From Hymenobacter translucens (GTDB lineage: Bacteria > Bacteroidota > Bacteroidia > Cytophagales > Hymenobacteraceae), in the NCBI RefSeq assembly GCF_020685205.1, contig NZ_JAJERB010000001.1:806001-870000 (forward strand): a stretch of DNA of 64,000 bases. Reading direction: 5' to 3'. The position numbers were made by a program, and so were the translations under genes. Position 1 is the stretch's first letter, and each line of letters begins with the position of its first letter. The notes beneath the pieces were generated by a model. That model was not told the DNA's origin, searched no databases, and saw only the letters and a program-made list of their open reading frames with translations. Of this stretch, positions 1 to 8,500 are shown piece after piece.

Positions 1-401
1 GGTTCGGGCACCTCGTGCAAGACCAGCCCGGGGCCGGCGGGCCCTTCCCCGTCGGGCGCGGCGGGGCGGTACGCGGCGGTGAACTGGTAGCCGCGGCATT
101 TGCCTTTGCGGTGCGGGTTCGGTTCGAGGTAGAAGTTGTCGGTTACGAGCAGGTCCGTCGCGAGGCAGTAGTGCAAATAGTCGCGGTAGTCGGGCAACCA
201 CCGGCGCAGGCGGGCGGCACGCAGGGGCACGAAGCCGCGGTGGTCCGGCAGGCGCGCCGCGACTTTACGGTTGGCCAGCGGCAGGTACGAGACCAGGTGC
301 AGCAAATGGAAAAGGTTCTCGCGGCGGAAACCCGGGAACGTTGCGGGGTGCGCGGCCAGGTGCGCGTCAAGGTCCAAGGCGGCGGGTAGGAGAACGGGCA
401 T
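1..401 (-). CDS. Hypothetical protein, 3' end cut by window edge
   Basis: An open frame runs from ATG (positions 401-399) to the first base of the window with no stop, giving about 133 residues. It begins MPVLLPAALDLDAHLAAHP and is rich in Leu, Arg and His, with a segment LPDYRDYLHYCLATDLLVTD and a later SRGYQF-like stretch (CRGYQFTAAY). I do not recognise the family. It lies 56 bp downstream of the SLOG gene on the same strand and may be cotranscribed with it. Its GC-rich codon use and neighbours (integrase, excisionase-like gene) suggest it is cargo of a mobile element. Confidence 0.55.
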   Translation of the reverse strand, partial: MPVLLPAALDLDAHLAAHPATFPGFRRENLFHLLHLVSYLPLANRKVAARLPDHRGFVPLRAARLRRWLPDYRDYLHYCLATDLLVTDNFYLEPNPHRKGKCRGYQFTAAYRPAAPDGEGPAGPGLVLHEVPE

Positions 402-457
402 GGTCAAGGGGGGCGAGCGATGAGCGAGAGGCGGCTTTTCAGTCCGGCACCCTGGTT

Positions 458-826
458 TCAGGGCAGGGGCACGACGATGATCAGGCGCAAGGCCGGTTTG
501 CGTCTGCGCGCCAGTCGCAGGGCGTGGGCGGTGCCTCTGCTTTTGGAGTCCCAGAACGCGATCAGGACCGTGCAGGCGTCGATGATCGATTTGTTCCGGA
601 TCAGGGGGGCAGCGCGGCCGTACGCGGCATAATCCGGCAGAAAAACCCGCATCGGGATGCCCCGTTCCTCTGCGTAGCGCTCGGCCAGGGTGTCTGCCGA
701 ATTTTTGGCCCCGCCGGAGACGAGTTCGGTGATGGGCTCCCCAGTGCTCTGCGCGAGGCGGTCGAGCTCCTCCACGACCTTTTCGTACCCATTGAAATTT
801 CGCGAGCCAATTACGCCTACTATCAT
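458..826 (-). CDS. SLOG-superfamily protein (DUF2493/YspA-like)
   Basis: 122 residues matching the compact SLOG (Smf/DprA-LOG) nucleotide-binding fold. The N-terminal GVIGSRNF loop is followed by ELVSGGAKNSAD around residues 34-45, LPDYAAYGRAAPLIRN in the middle and AFWDSKSRGTAHA near the C-terminus. The SGG and GSRxF motifs are the usual ligand-binding loops. Family members probably bind or process small nucleotide-like ligands and are frequent on plasmids and phages; the ligand is unknown here. It is the first of two genes on this strand, and a TATATTTG element (-7-like, 943-950 read on the minus strand) lies upstream. Confidence 0.8.
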   Translation of the reverse strand: MIVGVIGSRNFNGYEKVVEELDRLAQSTGEPITELVSGGAKNSADTLAERYAEERGIPMRVFLPDYAAYGRAAPLIRNKSIIDACTVLIAFWDSKSRGTAHALRLARRRKPALRLIIVVPLP

Positions 827-1410
827 ATTCGTGCCTTTAAAAGTGAAAGAAATTTACAGGATTCGCGGCCGGGTTCATCCCCAGGGTTGGGGTCGATCCA
901 CGAGCTCCTCCTAAACAACACATCGAAGTATATTGCAAGTTCCAAATATATTTAGTCAAACTATTCATTATCAGAAAGTTAACTTAAAAACGGTTTAACG
1001 CCCTCCTCGGGTCCGTTCAAGGGCGGGCTCCCCTTGGGGTCTGAGCACACGGCTCAAACCCGAGGGGAAGTGCCCCCAGGACAGGGAGCCCGGCCCACTC
1101 CCCGGGGAGCAGGCCGGCCGCGGAGCGGCTCCTGGCTTCACCGGGTCGTAACACGACGTTCACACCGGTCGGGGCGCGTTGATCCTGGCAGGGTGCGGCC
1201 CGCCGCGGAGTAGCCAGCCGTCGTCCCGGGCCCTGGGAATGCATCTCCACCCGGTAGGCTTAGCGAGCCCGGGCTCGTGTGCATGACCCCGTGCCCGGAG
1301 GGCAGGTGCCGGGGAGACTCGCACGTCGCGGGAGCCGGCAGCTCCCGCTGGCAAGCGTGGCGGAGAACTGCTGGGGCGGGCCGCTCAAGCAGCCCCCCAG
1401 TCCACGACCA
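827..1410. other. Intergenic region with several strong hairpins
   Basis: No convincing gene was found in 584 bp. The part nearest the SLOG gene is AT-rich and holds the putative promoter. The rest is very GC-rich and rich in self-complementary sequence: a perfect 8-bp stem with a 5-nt loop at 1328-1348 (GCGGGAGC / GCTCCCGC), a 12-bp palindrome GAGCCCGGGCTC near 1266-1277, and TGAGC/GCTCA arms near 1046-1064. An untranslated structured RNA or a DNA-processing site of the mobile element is possible; I cannot assign one. Confidence 0.4.
931..974 (-). repeat. Leader repeat shared with the integrase promoter
   Basis: On the minus strand this reads CTGATAAT...AGTTT...TGGAACTTGCAATA. A shorter relative, CTGATAATCAATCAGTTGGAACTTGAATA, lies in the same sense at 3275-3303 upstream of the integrase. 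Shared blocks are CTGATAAT and GGAACTTG. It may be a common regulator site of the element or a leftover duplication. Confidence 0.4.
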
Positions 1411-1761
1411 TTAACGGCCGCCCCCCTTTCGCCGCGGAGCGGACCGGCGGCCGTCAAAGACCGGGGCCTGGGGGGCCGCCGCGGCCAGCAAGGCGGACCG
1501 CTCGAACAGGGTCCGCGCGCCGATTTTCCGGTACGTGATCAATCCCCGGCGCTTCCAGGCGTGCACGGTCGCGACCGACACCTGCAAAAAGGCGGCCGCC
1601 TCGCGTACGCTCAACAGCGCCGGCGTTTCGTCGCTGGCGCGCGCCGGGGTAGTGGGCGCCAGGCCCTGGCCCAGGGCCTGGCGCACGGCCATTGCGATTT
1701 CTTCGTGCAGGGCCTGCCGGAGCAGCTGCACCAATTGGGCGGAGAAGGGGGAATCAAGCAT
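1411..1761 (-). CDS. Helix-turn-helix (excisionase-like) DNA-binding protein
   Basis: 116 residues. The C-terminal half has the MerR/excisionase-type helix-turn-helix LSVREAAAFLQVSVATVHAW followed by KRRGLITYRKIGAR, the classic pattern of HTH_17 proteins. The N-terminal half is helical (QLVQLLRQALHEEIAMAVRQAL) and may dimerise. The basic tail RRSAPRRKGGGR is extra. It lies about 210 bp downstream of a tyrosine integrase on the same strand, the usual arrangement of integrase and recombination directionality factor in Bacteroidota elements. The role as excisionase is inferred from domain and position. Confidence 0.75.
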   Translation of the reverse strand: MLDSPFSAQLVQLLRQALHEEIAMAVRQALGQGLAPTTPARASDETPALLSVREAAAFLQVSVATVHAWKRRGLITYRKIGARTLFERSALLAAAAPQAPVFDGRRSAPRRKGGGR

Positions 1762-1975
1762 GGGGCGGGACGGGGCGGATCAGGAAGTGAATGACCGCTA
1801 CCGGGTATAGTCCCCCTCGGCGCGAAAAGTCACTGCCCAGTTTGCCAGTTCGCCCCCGGTGGGTCCGTTCGCCTACTGCGCGCTGATATCGCAGGGAACC
1901 GGCCGTACCCGGTGGGTGCGGCCGTGCCGGCCCTCCTACTCCACGCCCAGCACGCCCGGTTCCGCCGGGGACGCT

Positions 1976-3229
1976 TCAGGCCGGCTTGCCATACACCTGC
2001 ATGAACTCGCGCTCCACGGCCTGCTCGGTGATGTTCACGTAGCGCTTAAAGGCCTGGAAGCTGCGGTGCCCCGTGATTTTCATGACCAGCTCCGGGCGCA
2101 GGCCCCGCTCCAGGGCCAGCGTCACGAACGTGCGGCGGCCGCAGTGGCACGTGAGCAGTTCCCACTTGCGGAACGTCTCGCTTTCCCGCTTCCCGGCCCG
2201 GTAACGAGTCCGCTCCACCAGCGCGTCCAGGCCCGCCAGTTGCCCCACTGCTTTCAGGTAGGCATTCAGCTTTTGATTGCTGATCACGTGGATCGTGCCG
2301 GCGAAAAGCCGCAGCAACAACGCCCGGGCCTCGGGCCGCAGCGGGACCATGAGCAGTTCCCGGGTCTTGCTGACGCGCAAGCGCAGGCGGTCCTCCTGCA
2401 AGTGCTCGGGCCGCAGGTTGACCAAATCCGAAAACCGCAAGCCCGTGTAACAGGAAAGTAGAAACAGGTCCCGGGCATTCGCCAGCGCCGGCTGCTGCGG
2501 CAGCGGCAATTGCTCGAGCCCGTGCACCTCCTCCGCGGTCAGGGTGAGGATGTCCGGTTCTTGCTTCTTCCAGGTCAGGGCCTCGTAGGAGGGTTTGTCC
2601 GTGAGTCCGAACGCGTGGGCGAACCTGAGAAACGCTTTCAGGCGCGTCAGGTTCTTGGCGATGGAGTTGTCGGTCAGCCGCTGGACCGAGGAAAGGAACC
2701 GGCAATACCGCTCGGCGAACACCGGGCTCGTGAGCGTGTCCAGCGCCAGCGGGCAGCCGGTGCTGGCTTGGTAGCGCTGCAGGTGGTGCAGCAGCGTGAT
2801 ATTGGTTTGGATGGTGGCCCGGCTGAAGCGCACGCGCTGGTGCTCGTTCCACTGCTCGAAGGCCGCCAGCAGCGTGGTTGGTGCAGGTGGGGCGTCGGCG
2901 CCGGGCGCGGCAACGGCCACCGCCTCCTCCTGGGCGAGTGGCTCGATGGCCTGCCGGAGGCGTTCGGCCGTGGGCACCGCGCCAGCGGCCACGCATTCGA
3001 GAAAGCAATTTTCCAGGCTCGTGCGGATCGCGGCCAGCGCGTCGTTGACGCGCCCCGCTTGGGCGTTGCCCCGCACCTGCACCAGCTGCGCGGCCTGGAT
3101 CCACTTGCGGGGTTCGATGCTCAGGCCGGTGTAGACTTTGGTTTTGGTTCCGGCAAACGCCACGCGGGCGATAACGGGCGTGGGCCGGTCCTTGGTGGGT
3201 TCCTTCAAAAAAAAGGTGATGCTGGCCAT
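1976..3229 (-). CDS. Tyrosine-type site-specific integrase
   Basis: 417 residues with the layout of Bacteroidota integrases. The N-terminal arm-binding domain has FFLKEPTKDRPTPVIARVAF and GLSIEPRKWIQ, then comes a SAM-like core-binding domain, then the catalytic domain. Catalytic positions are visible: Arg in YTGLRFSDLV, Lys in VSKTRELL, HxxR in CHCGRR, His in ITGHRSF and nucleophile Tyr in FKRYVNI. It should cut and rejoin the att sites of the element that carries the neighbouring HTH and SLOG genes. I see no tRNA nearby as a target. The start ATG sits after an AT-rich leader. Confidence 0.9.
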   Translation of the reverse strand: MASITFFLKEPTKDRPTPVIARVAFAGTKTKVYTGLSIEPRKWIQAAQLVQVRGNAQAGRVNDALAAIRTSLENCFLECVAAGAVPTAERLRQAIEPLAQEEAVAVAAPGADAPPAPTTLLAAFEQWNEHQRVRFSRATIQTNITLLHHLQRYQASTGCPLALDTLTSPVFAERYCRFLSSVQRLTDNSIAKNLTRLKAFLRFAHAFGLTDKPSYEALTWKKQEPDILTLTAEEVHGLEQLPLPQQPALANARDLFLLSCYTGLRFSDLVNLRPEHLQEDRLRLRVSKTRELLMVPLRPEARALLLRLFAGTIHVISNQKLNAYLKAVGQLAGLDALVERTRYRAGKRESETFRKWELLTCHCGRRTFVTLALERGLRPELVMKITGHRSFQAFKRYVNITEQAVEREFMQVYGKPA

Positions 3230-3940
3230 AAAATGCGGGGGACAGATGGAAATGAATAAAACATTTTCGAGAATTATTCAAGTTCCAACTGATTGATTAT
3301 CAGTAAGATGAATCAAAATATCCATTACCCGCAATAGTATAATTGCCCCCCACTCGGTTTCGCACTGGGGTTGGTGCCCATACCGGTGCCACACCGCCGG
3401 TCGCCGTACAACGGGGCATCCAGCAGCCGGCCCTAAAGCCGCCGCCCCGGGTTCAGGGTATGAGGCGTTTCACCGCCGACCGGCCGTACTCCGTCTGGGT
3501 TCCGGCCCAGGTGCCAACGACCGCGCACACCCGGCAGGGGCCCGTTTCCGGTATGGTTGGAATTCAAGCGCGCTGGTCGCGTGATCGTATGCGACTTCTT
3601 CGGGCCCGGCGGTACTGGCCGCCGTGCGCCAGCTGCCGGCGTTTGAACCCGGTAAGCCCAATGGCCGTGCGAGTCACCGTGCCGGTGCTCGTACCGAAGC
3701 CGGTACCAACGGAACGGCGGTAACCAAGTAGTAAGCCCGCTCCCCCACCCTCGGGCTCCAGGGCACCGGTAGTCTGCCTGGCGCGATGGCGGAGTAAAAA
3801 CCCGGGTTGGCGGATTGCGCCGGGGCCGCCGGGGCCGCACCCACTACTTTTACGTACCCCTCCCCGCACCCTACAGCTGCCGCCCGAAGCACGCTGGCGC
3901 CCCCCCACACAACCGTTAGTCCGTACCTTATTTGCAGCTC
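3230..3940. other. 710-bp gap between integrase and serine hydrolase
   Basis: The first ~100 bp are AT-rich and hold the integrase promoter region and the leader repeat (3275-3303). The remainder is GC-rich with no frame I would defend: long open frames occur on both strands but lack domain signatures and overlap each other. Near the right end are the 29-bp regulatory box (3789-3817) and a TACTTTTA -7-like element (3845-3852) for the serine hydrolase. The right boundary of the mobile element may fall here, but I could not identify att repeats. Confidence 0.5.
3789..3817 (+). promoter_or_regulatory. Putative LytTR-regulator box, copy 1
   Basis: 29-bp box: GCGGA, then 16 bases, then GCGGATTG preceded by GTTG, so GCGGA recurs 21 bp apart (two helical turns). 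It matches copy 2 (8412-8440) at 26 of 29 positions without gaps. A TACTTTTA element begins 27 bp after the box. It faces the first serine hydrolase gene. Confidence 0.65.
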
Positions 3941-5020
3941 ATGCTCCGCTCGCTTCTCTTCTGCGCCGTGCTCATCGGCGGCCCCGGCCCCGTAGCCCCG
4001 CCCCATGCCCCCGGGCCAACGGACCTGCCCCGGCGCCTGGAAGCGGCGCTGGCAGGAACCGACTTCGCCGGCGTGGTGCTGGTCGGGCGCGGCGACAGCC
4101 TGGTGTGGCAGCGCGGCTACGGCCAAGCGGACCGGGAGCGCCACATCCGCAACACTGCCTCTACCGCCTACGACATCGGCTCGCTTACAAAGCAGTTTAC
4201 CGCGGCGGCCGTGTTAGCGCTGGAGCAAGACGGCAAGCTCAGCGTGCAGGACTCGTTGGGCCAGTATTTTCCGGCCGCCCCGGCCGATAAGCGGGGCATT
4301 ACGCTGCATCAGCTACTCACGCACACGGCGGGACTACGCGAGTATTCCGGCCGGGACGAGCAGTGGCTAAGCCGAAAAGATTTCATCCGGCAGACCTTAC
4401 GCCGTAAGCTAGTGTTTGCGCCGGGTTCCGCCTATCAGTATTCAAACGTCGGCTACTCGCTGCTGGCCGTCATTATCGAGCAGGTAAGCGGCCAGCCGTA
4501 TGAGCAGTACTTAAACCGGCGCCTGTTCCAGCCAGCTGGCCTTACATCTACCGGTTACCGACTCGTAAACTGGCCGGATTCGGCAATAGCCGTGGGCTAC
4601 GTGAATGGTCGCCCCTGGGGCAAGCCGAACAGCAAGGGCTGGGCCCCCGACGGCCCCTCCTGGAACCTGCGCGGCAACGGCGGCGTGCTCAGCACGGCGC
4701 AGGATATGTGGCTCTGGCACCGGGCGCTCACCACCGGTCAGGTGCTGACGCCGGTCACGTTGGCGAAGCTATATCAGCCCTATGTTGCGAAAACGCCTAA
4801 CGGGTCCATCTCCTACGGCTACGGCTGGTCGGTGTACCAGTCCAAACGCGGTACGCCAGTTGTGTCCCACGGTGGCAGCAACGGTGTGTTCTTCGCTCAT
4901 TTCGTCCGCTACCTGGACCCACGCGACGGGCCGACGGTGCTCTTCGTGGTCACCAACCAATCGCAGGACGTTGTCAGAAAAGTGAGTCAGGACCTTATGG
5001 CCGTGTTATTCCCTGGCTAA
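3941..5020 (+). CDS. Serine hydrolase, beta-lactamase/DD-peptidase fold
   Basis: 359 residues with an N-terminal signal peptide (MLRSLLFCAVLIGG). The three class C active-site motifs are present: SLTK at residues 81-84 (nucleophile Ser, general-base Lys), YSN at 167-169 and HGG at 310-312. Such proteins are penicillin-binding-like peptidases or esterases of the periplasm; the substrate cannot be told from sequence. An in-frame TTG nine bases upstream is possible, but the ATG at 3941 gives a normal signal peptide. The 29-bp box at 3789 suggests control by the neighbouring LytS/LytTR pair. A paralogue lies at 12.4 kb. Confidence 0.88.
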   Translation: MLRSLLFCAVLIGGPGPVAPPHAPGPTDLPRRLEAALAGTDFAGVVLVGRGDSLVWQRGYGQADRERHIRNTASTAYDIGSLTKQFTAAAVLALEQDGKLSVQDSLGQYFPAAPADKRGITLHQLLTHTAGLREYSGRDEQWLSRKDFIRQTLRRKLVFAPGSAYQYSNVGYSLLAVIIEQVSGQPYEQYLNRRLFQPAGLTSTGYRLVNWPDSAIAVGYVNGRPWGKPNSKGWAPDGPSWNLRGNGGVLSTAQDMWLWHRALTTGQVLTPVTLAKLYQPYVAKTPNGSISYGYGWSVYQSKRGTPVVSHGGSNGVFFAHFVRYLDPRDGPTVLFVVTNQSQDVVRKVSQDLMAVLFPG

Positions 5021-5075
5021 AATGCGCCTACTCTGCAGTGGCATATCCCAGATTTATCCAGCGCGAGCTGACTTG

Positions 5076-6374
5076 TTAACGCGACACGGCGGATTTCACA
5101 ACGGTGCCGGCTTTCATCACAAAAACAACGCGCTCCAACGCCGACAGGCTTTCCAACGGGTTGCCCTGCACGGCGATGAGGTCAGCCCAGGCCCCGGTTT
5201 GAAGCCGCCCCAGGCGCGGCTCCGCCAGCAGCAGCGCCCCGTTTCGGGTAGCGGCCTGCAGGACCTCGTTGAGCGGCACGCCGGCCTCGGCGTACGCAAA
5301 CAGCACCCGTTTGGCGGCCGGCCCGCGGGCGAGCCCGAGGCCCATGTACATGTCGGAACCGGCAGCCAGGATAATGCCGGCCTGCCGGGCCCGAAGCAAG
5401 CGGTCGTGGTAGGGCTTGGCCAAATTGCGGATCTGCTCGCCGCTGAGGCTCATGCGCAACTTATCGACCTGTCGTTGTGCGAGCTGGAAGTCCATGTCCG
5501 TAGGCACCAAAATGACGTTTTGCCGGTGCATCCGGCGCAGGGTGGAGTCAGAGACTACGTAGCCGTGCTCGATGCCGTCGACACCCGCCTGCAGGGCGCG
5601 CCGGATGGCCAAGTCCGTGGTCGCGTGGGCGGTGACTTTGAGTTGGTAAAGGTGCGCTTCTTCTACAATGGCCTGCATTTCAGCCACCGATAGATAGGTT
5701 TTGTTGGGGGAGCTGTTCGAGTAGATTTTGATTAAATCCACCCCGTAGTAGACATGCTCGCGGACGGCCAGCCGCGCGTCCTCCACCCCGCGAATGATCC
5801 GGTAGTCTCCCACAATCAACTGCGTCTGCCCCGGCGTAAGGCCCGGCACCTGCCCCCCTTCCGACGCGAGCCCCGGGCCAGATACGTAGAGCCGAGGCCC
5901 GGGCATGCTGCCTTCCTCAATGGCCCGCTTCAGGGCCACGTCGGCAAACCGGCCGGAGTTGCCCAGGTCGCGTACGGTGGTGAAGCCCGCATCCAGGTAC
6001 GATTTCGCGCGGGCAGCTCCGCGCAGCGCCCGTAGCGCATCGCCTTCGATGGCCACCGCCTTCGTCACGGTGAGCGTGTTGTCTTCGTCCCCCGGGTGCT
6101 CCATCAGCAAGTGACTGTGCGCTTCAATCAGTCCGGGCAGCACGGTATACTGGCTCAGGTCGATAACGGTAGCACCCCGCGGGATGGCGAGGTTCTGGCC
6201 AACCGCGGTGATGGTGTTGCCGCTGATGAGAATAACCTGATTGGTCAACAGGATGCCGCGTTCGCTGTCAAACAGCCGGCCGGCCTTGATCGCTTTCACC
6301 TCAGGCGACTGCGCCCGGATGAGTAGTGGGAAAGCCAGAAACCAGCTGAGAAGAAACCGTAAACGATGGTTCAT
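5076..6374 (-). CDS. Secreted amidohydrolase (imidazolonepropionase/prolidase-like)
   Basis: 432 residues with a signal peptide ending near LIRAQ. Metal-binding residues of the amidohydrolase superfamily are in order: HSH after LPGLIEA (about residue 87), Lys in DLIKIYS, His in VTAHA, His in IEHG and Asp in AAGSDM. Relatives hydrolyse cyclic amides or Xaa-Pro/Xaa-Arg dipeptides, and Bacteroidota keep many exported copies. It converges with the serine hydrolase (55-bp gap) and is about 100 bp downstream of the LytTR gene on the same strand, so it may be an end member of that transcription unit. Exact substrate unknown. Confidence 0.85.
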   Translation of the reverse strand: MNHRLRFLLSWFLAFPLLIRAQSPEVKAIKAGRLFDSERGILLTNQVILISGNTITAVGQNLAIPRGATVIDLSQYTVLPGLIEAHSHLLMEHPGDEDNTLTVTKAVAIEGDALRALRGAARAKSYLDAGFTTVRDLGNSGRFADVALKRAIEEGSMPGPRLYVSGPGLASEGGQVPGLTPGQTQLIVGDYRIIRGVEDARLAVREHVYYGVDLIKIYSNSSPNKTYLSVAEMQAIVEEAHLYQLKVTAHATTDLAIRRALQAGVDGIEHGYVVSDSTLRRMHRQNVILVPTDMDFQLAQRQVDKLRMSLSGEQIRNLAKPYHDRLLRARQAGIILAAGSDMYMGLGLARGPAAKRVLFAYAEAGVPLNEVLQAATRNGALLLAEPRLGRLQTGAWADLIAVQGNPLESLSALERVVFVMKAGTVVKSAVSR

Positions 6375-6472
6375 AGGGCGACTAAGGGGAAAGCGTCCAT
6401 TTATGCTGCTGGGAGGTGACGGCCGAGCGGAGCTGCGCTGTGCCCATGGCGCCCGTAACCAGTCGTGTTGCG

Positions 6473-7192
6473 TTAACTACTGCCCACCACGCGGGCGAAG
6501 TCAGCCCGGTAGGTCTCTCCTATGGGGATGATGGTCTGGCCCAGGTAGATGCGCTGCCGCTCCACCGACGTAATCTTGTCCAGGGCCACGATGTAGGACT
6601 TGTGTACGCGCATAAACGGTGGCTGCGGCAAGCTTTCGGCCAGCTTGCCCAGGCTGGTCAGCGTCAGGATGCGTTCGGTGCCGGTGATAACCGTGACGTA
6701 ATCCCGGCCGCCTTCGAGGTAGCGAATGTCCGTGTGGTCGACCCGCACCAGGCGGTGCTCCGTTTTAATAAAGCTGTACGCGGGCACCTCGGCTAGGGAG
6801 GGCCTTGCCGGTGTGCTCTCCCCCAAGCCAGTGGCGAGCTGGGTATGTACCCGTTGCACGGCCTTTAGGAACCGCTCAAAGGAAATGGGCTTGAGCAGGT
6901 AGTCGGCAACGGCGTGCTCGTAGCCCTCCAGCGCGTATTGGGGGTAAGCCGTGGTGAGGATGACGGCACAACGTCCCTGCAGCAGCCGCAGAAACTGCAT
7001 GCCGCTGAGCGCAGCCATCTGCACGTCCAGCAGCACTAGGTCAATATCGCCTTCCTGTGCCCGCATTAAGCCCTGAATGGGGTCAGTGGTGGTGGCCACC
7101 AGGCGCAGAAACGGTACTCGCCGCGCGTGTTCGGTGAGTACGCGTAGCGCTAGGGGCTCGTCGTCGATGGCCAGGGTATTAAGCTGTTTCAT
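6473..7192 (-). CDS. LytTR-family response regulator
   Basis: 239 residues. The receiver domain has the acidic pair at D10-D11, phosphoacceptor D56 in LVLLDVQM, the Thr-rich switch ILTTAYP near 80 and K101 in LLKPIS. The C-terminal LytTR DNA-binding domain starts at about residue 135 (FIKTEHRLVRV) and includes YLEGGRDYV and FMRVHKSYIV. It starts inside the kinase gene: ATG at 7192-7190 overlaps the kinase TGA at 7191-7189, implying translational coupling. LytTR proteins usually bind direct repeats about two turns apart; the 29-bp boxes at 3789, 8309 and 8412 have that form. Confidence 0.92.
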   Translation of the reverse strand: MKQLNTLAIDDEPLALRVLTEHARRVPFLRLVATTTDPIQGLMRAQEGDIDLVLLDVQMAALSGMQFLRLLQGRCAVILTTAYPQYALEGYEHAVADYLLKPISFERFLKAVQRVHTQLATGLGESTPARPSLAEVPAYSFIKTEHRLVRVDHTDIRYLEGGRDYVTVITGTERILTLTSLGKLAESLPQPPFMRVHKSYIVALDKITSVERQRIYLGQTIIPIGETYRADFARVVGSS

Positions 7193-8247
7193 GGGCGGGC
7201 AGCGGTAAGGACCGGCGGAGCATCCGTATCCAGGGAAAGCGTACACTGGAAATAGGCGCCGTTGTCGGCCACGGCCAAACGGTGCCGCCCGGGGTAGAGC
7301 AGCGCGAGCCGGCGGCGCACACTGGCCAGGCCCACCCCACCCACCTGGTCTTTGTGCTGCGCCGCAATCGGGTTGCCCACCGTAAACGTCAGGGCGGGGC
7401 CGTGCACGGTCAGCGCCAGGGCAATGGGGCACAGCGGGTCGTTGACCGAGCCGTGCTTGAACGCGTTTTCAACAAAGCAGATGAGCAGCAGCGGGGCAAT
7501 GCGCTGGGTGCTAATGGTCCCATCCACGGTGAAGTCCACGTAGACATCCCCATCGTGCCGCAGCTTCTCCAGGGCAATGTAGCTGGTCAGGTAGTCTATT
7601 TCCTGGCTCAAAGCCACGTACGCTTCGTTAGACTCATAAAGCATGTACCGCAGCAGGTCGGCCAGCCGCAGGATGGCATCTGGTGTTCGCTCGGGCTCGG
7701 TCAGGGCCAGCCCGTAGAGGCTGTTGATGTTGTTAAAAAGAAAATGCGGATTGAGCTGCGACTTCAGGTAAGCCAGCTCCAGCGCGGTTTTTTCGTGGCG
7801 CAGCGCCTGTGCCGCCCGCTGGTCGCGGACGTGCTTGTAGATAAAGGCCATCATCACAAACACCCAGCTGGCCAGCAACGCGTCGGTGATAAACACCAAG
7901 GCCGGCGTCCTGGAGTCCGTGAACCACCAACCGGTTAGGGGCCCGATGAGGCGTTGCTCGAGCACGTAGCTCAGGGTCGCGTCGAACAACCCCAGCAGCA
8001 CGATCTGGCCGAAGAGCAGCCCGATCCGCTGGGGGGTAAAGAACCGCGTGAAGACCCAGAGGCTCACGTAGAACGTCACCAGCACTCGGGCCAGCAGCAC
8101 GTACAAGGCCACGTGCTCCAGCTCCGCAAGATAGAGGGCCGGCGTTACCACGCCGTGGTTGCGGTTGCTGGTGCGGTAGAGCAAAAGAACGGCCAGGAAC
8201 AGGAGCCAGAACAGCAGGTGGGAGTAAAAAGCGCGGCGAGGCTTCAT
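7189..8247 (-). CDS. LytS-type sensor histidine kinase
   Basis: 352 residues starting MKPRRAFYSHLLFWLLFLAV. About four membrane helices fill the first ~140 residues, with no periplasmic domain, followed by a short coiled segment and the His_kinase domain. The phosphoacceptor is H168 in NPHFLFNNINS. The ATPase part has FVENAFKHGS (N box) and VGGVGLASVRRRL (G box). It should phosphorylate the regulator encoded immediately downstream. The longer frame upstream of this ATG overlaps the divergent aspartyl-protease gene and was not used. A copy of the 29-bp box lies 61 bp upstream, so autoregulation is likely. Confidence 0.92.
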   Translation of the reverse strand: MKPRRAFYSHLLFWLLFLAVLLLYRTSNRNHGVVTPALYLAELEHVALYVLLARVLVTFYVSLWVFTRFFTPQRIGLLFGQIVLLGLFDATLSYVLEQRLIGPLTGWWFTDSRTPALVFITDALLASWVFVMMAFIYKHVRDQRAAQALRHEKTALELAYLKSQLNPHFLFNNINSLYGLALTEPERTPDAILRLADLLRYMLYESNEAYVALSQEIDYLTSYIALEKLRHDGDVYVDFTVDGTISTQRIAPLLLICFVENAFKHGSVNDPLCPIALALTVHGPALTFTVGNPIAAQHKDQVGGVGLASVRRRLALLYPGRHRLAVADNGAYFQCTLSLDTDAPPVLTAARP

Positions 8248-8308
8248 GCGCGGGCGTGGGAACCGGTAAGCCGGCAAGTTAGGAGGACTCTCCGCCGTGA
8301 GCAATCGG

Positions 8309-8337
8309 CAATCCGCCAAAGCGGCGTTTCCATCCGC
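8309..8337 (-). promoter_or_regulatory. Putative LytTR-regulator box, copy 3 (kinase promoter)
   Basis: On the minus strand it reads GCGGATGGAAACGCC, then GCTTTGGCGGATTG, matching copy 2 at 23 of 29 positions, with GCGGA repeats 21 bp apart. A TAACTTGC element (8281-8274) begins 27 bp downstream and the kinase ATG is 61 bp downstream. Confidence 0.6.
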
Positions 8338-8411
8338 CAACGGGCGTAGGCGCTTGTCTACGGTCTCGTAAGGGGGGGCCATCCGCCTACGGCTGCTACG
8401 ACAACCTGATA

Positions 8412-8440
8412 GCGGAGGAAAAAGCCAGGTTGGCGGATTG
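8412..8440 (+). promoter_or_regulatory. Putative LytTR-regulator box, copy 2
   Basis: Same 29-bp form as copy 1. A perfect Bacteroidota -7 element, TAGGTTTG (8467-8474), begins 26 bp after it, and the aspartyl-protease ATG lies 60 bp downstream. With copy 3 it forms a back-to-back divergent promoter region. Confidence 0.65.
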
Positions 8441-8500
8441 GATAGGGCGCGCGCGGGCTGAGCTTTTAGGTTTGCTGGGCCAACCGGATATTCCCCCGCC

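Noticed and set aside
2046..3281. 411-codon frame overlapping the integrase
   Set aside because: Same strand, other frame of the integrase gene; no motif, His/Arg/Ala-rich shadow.
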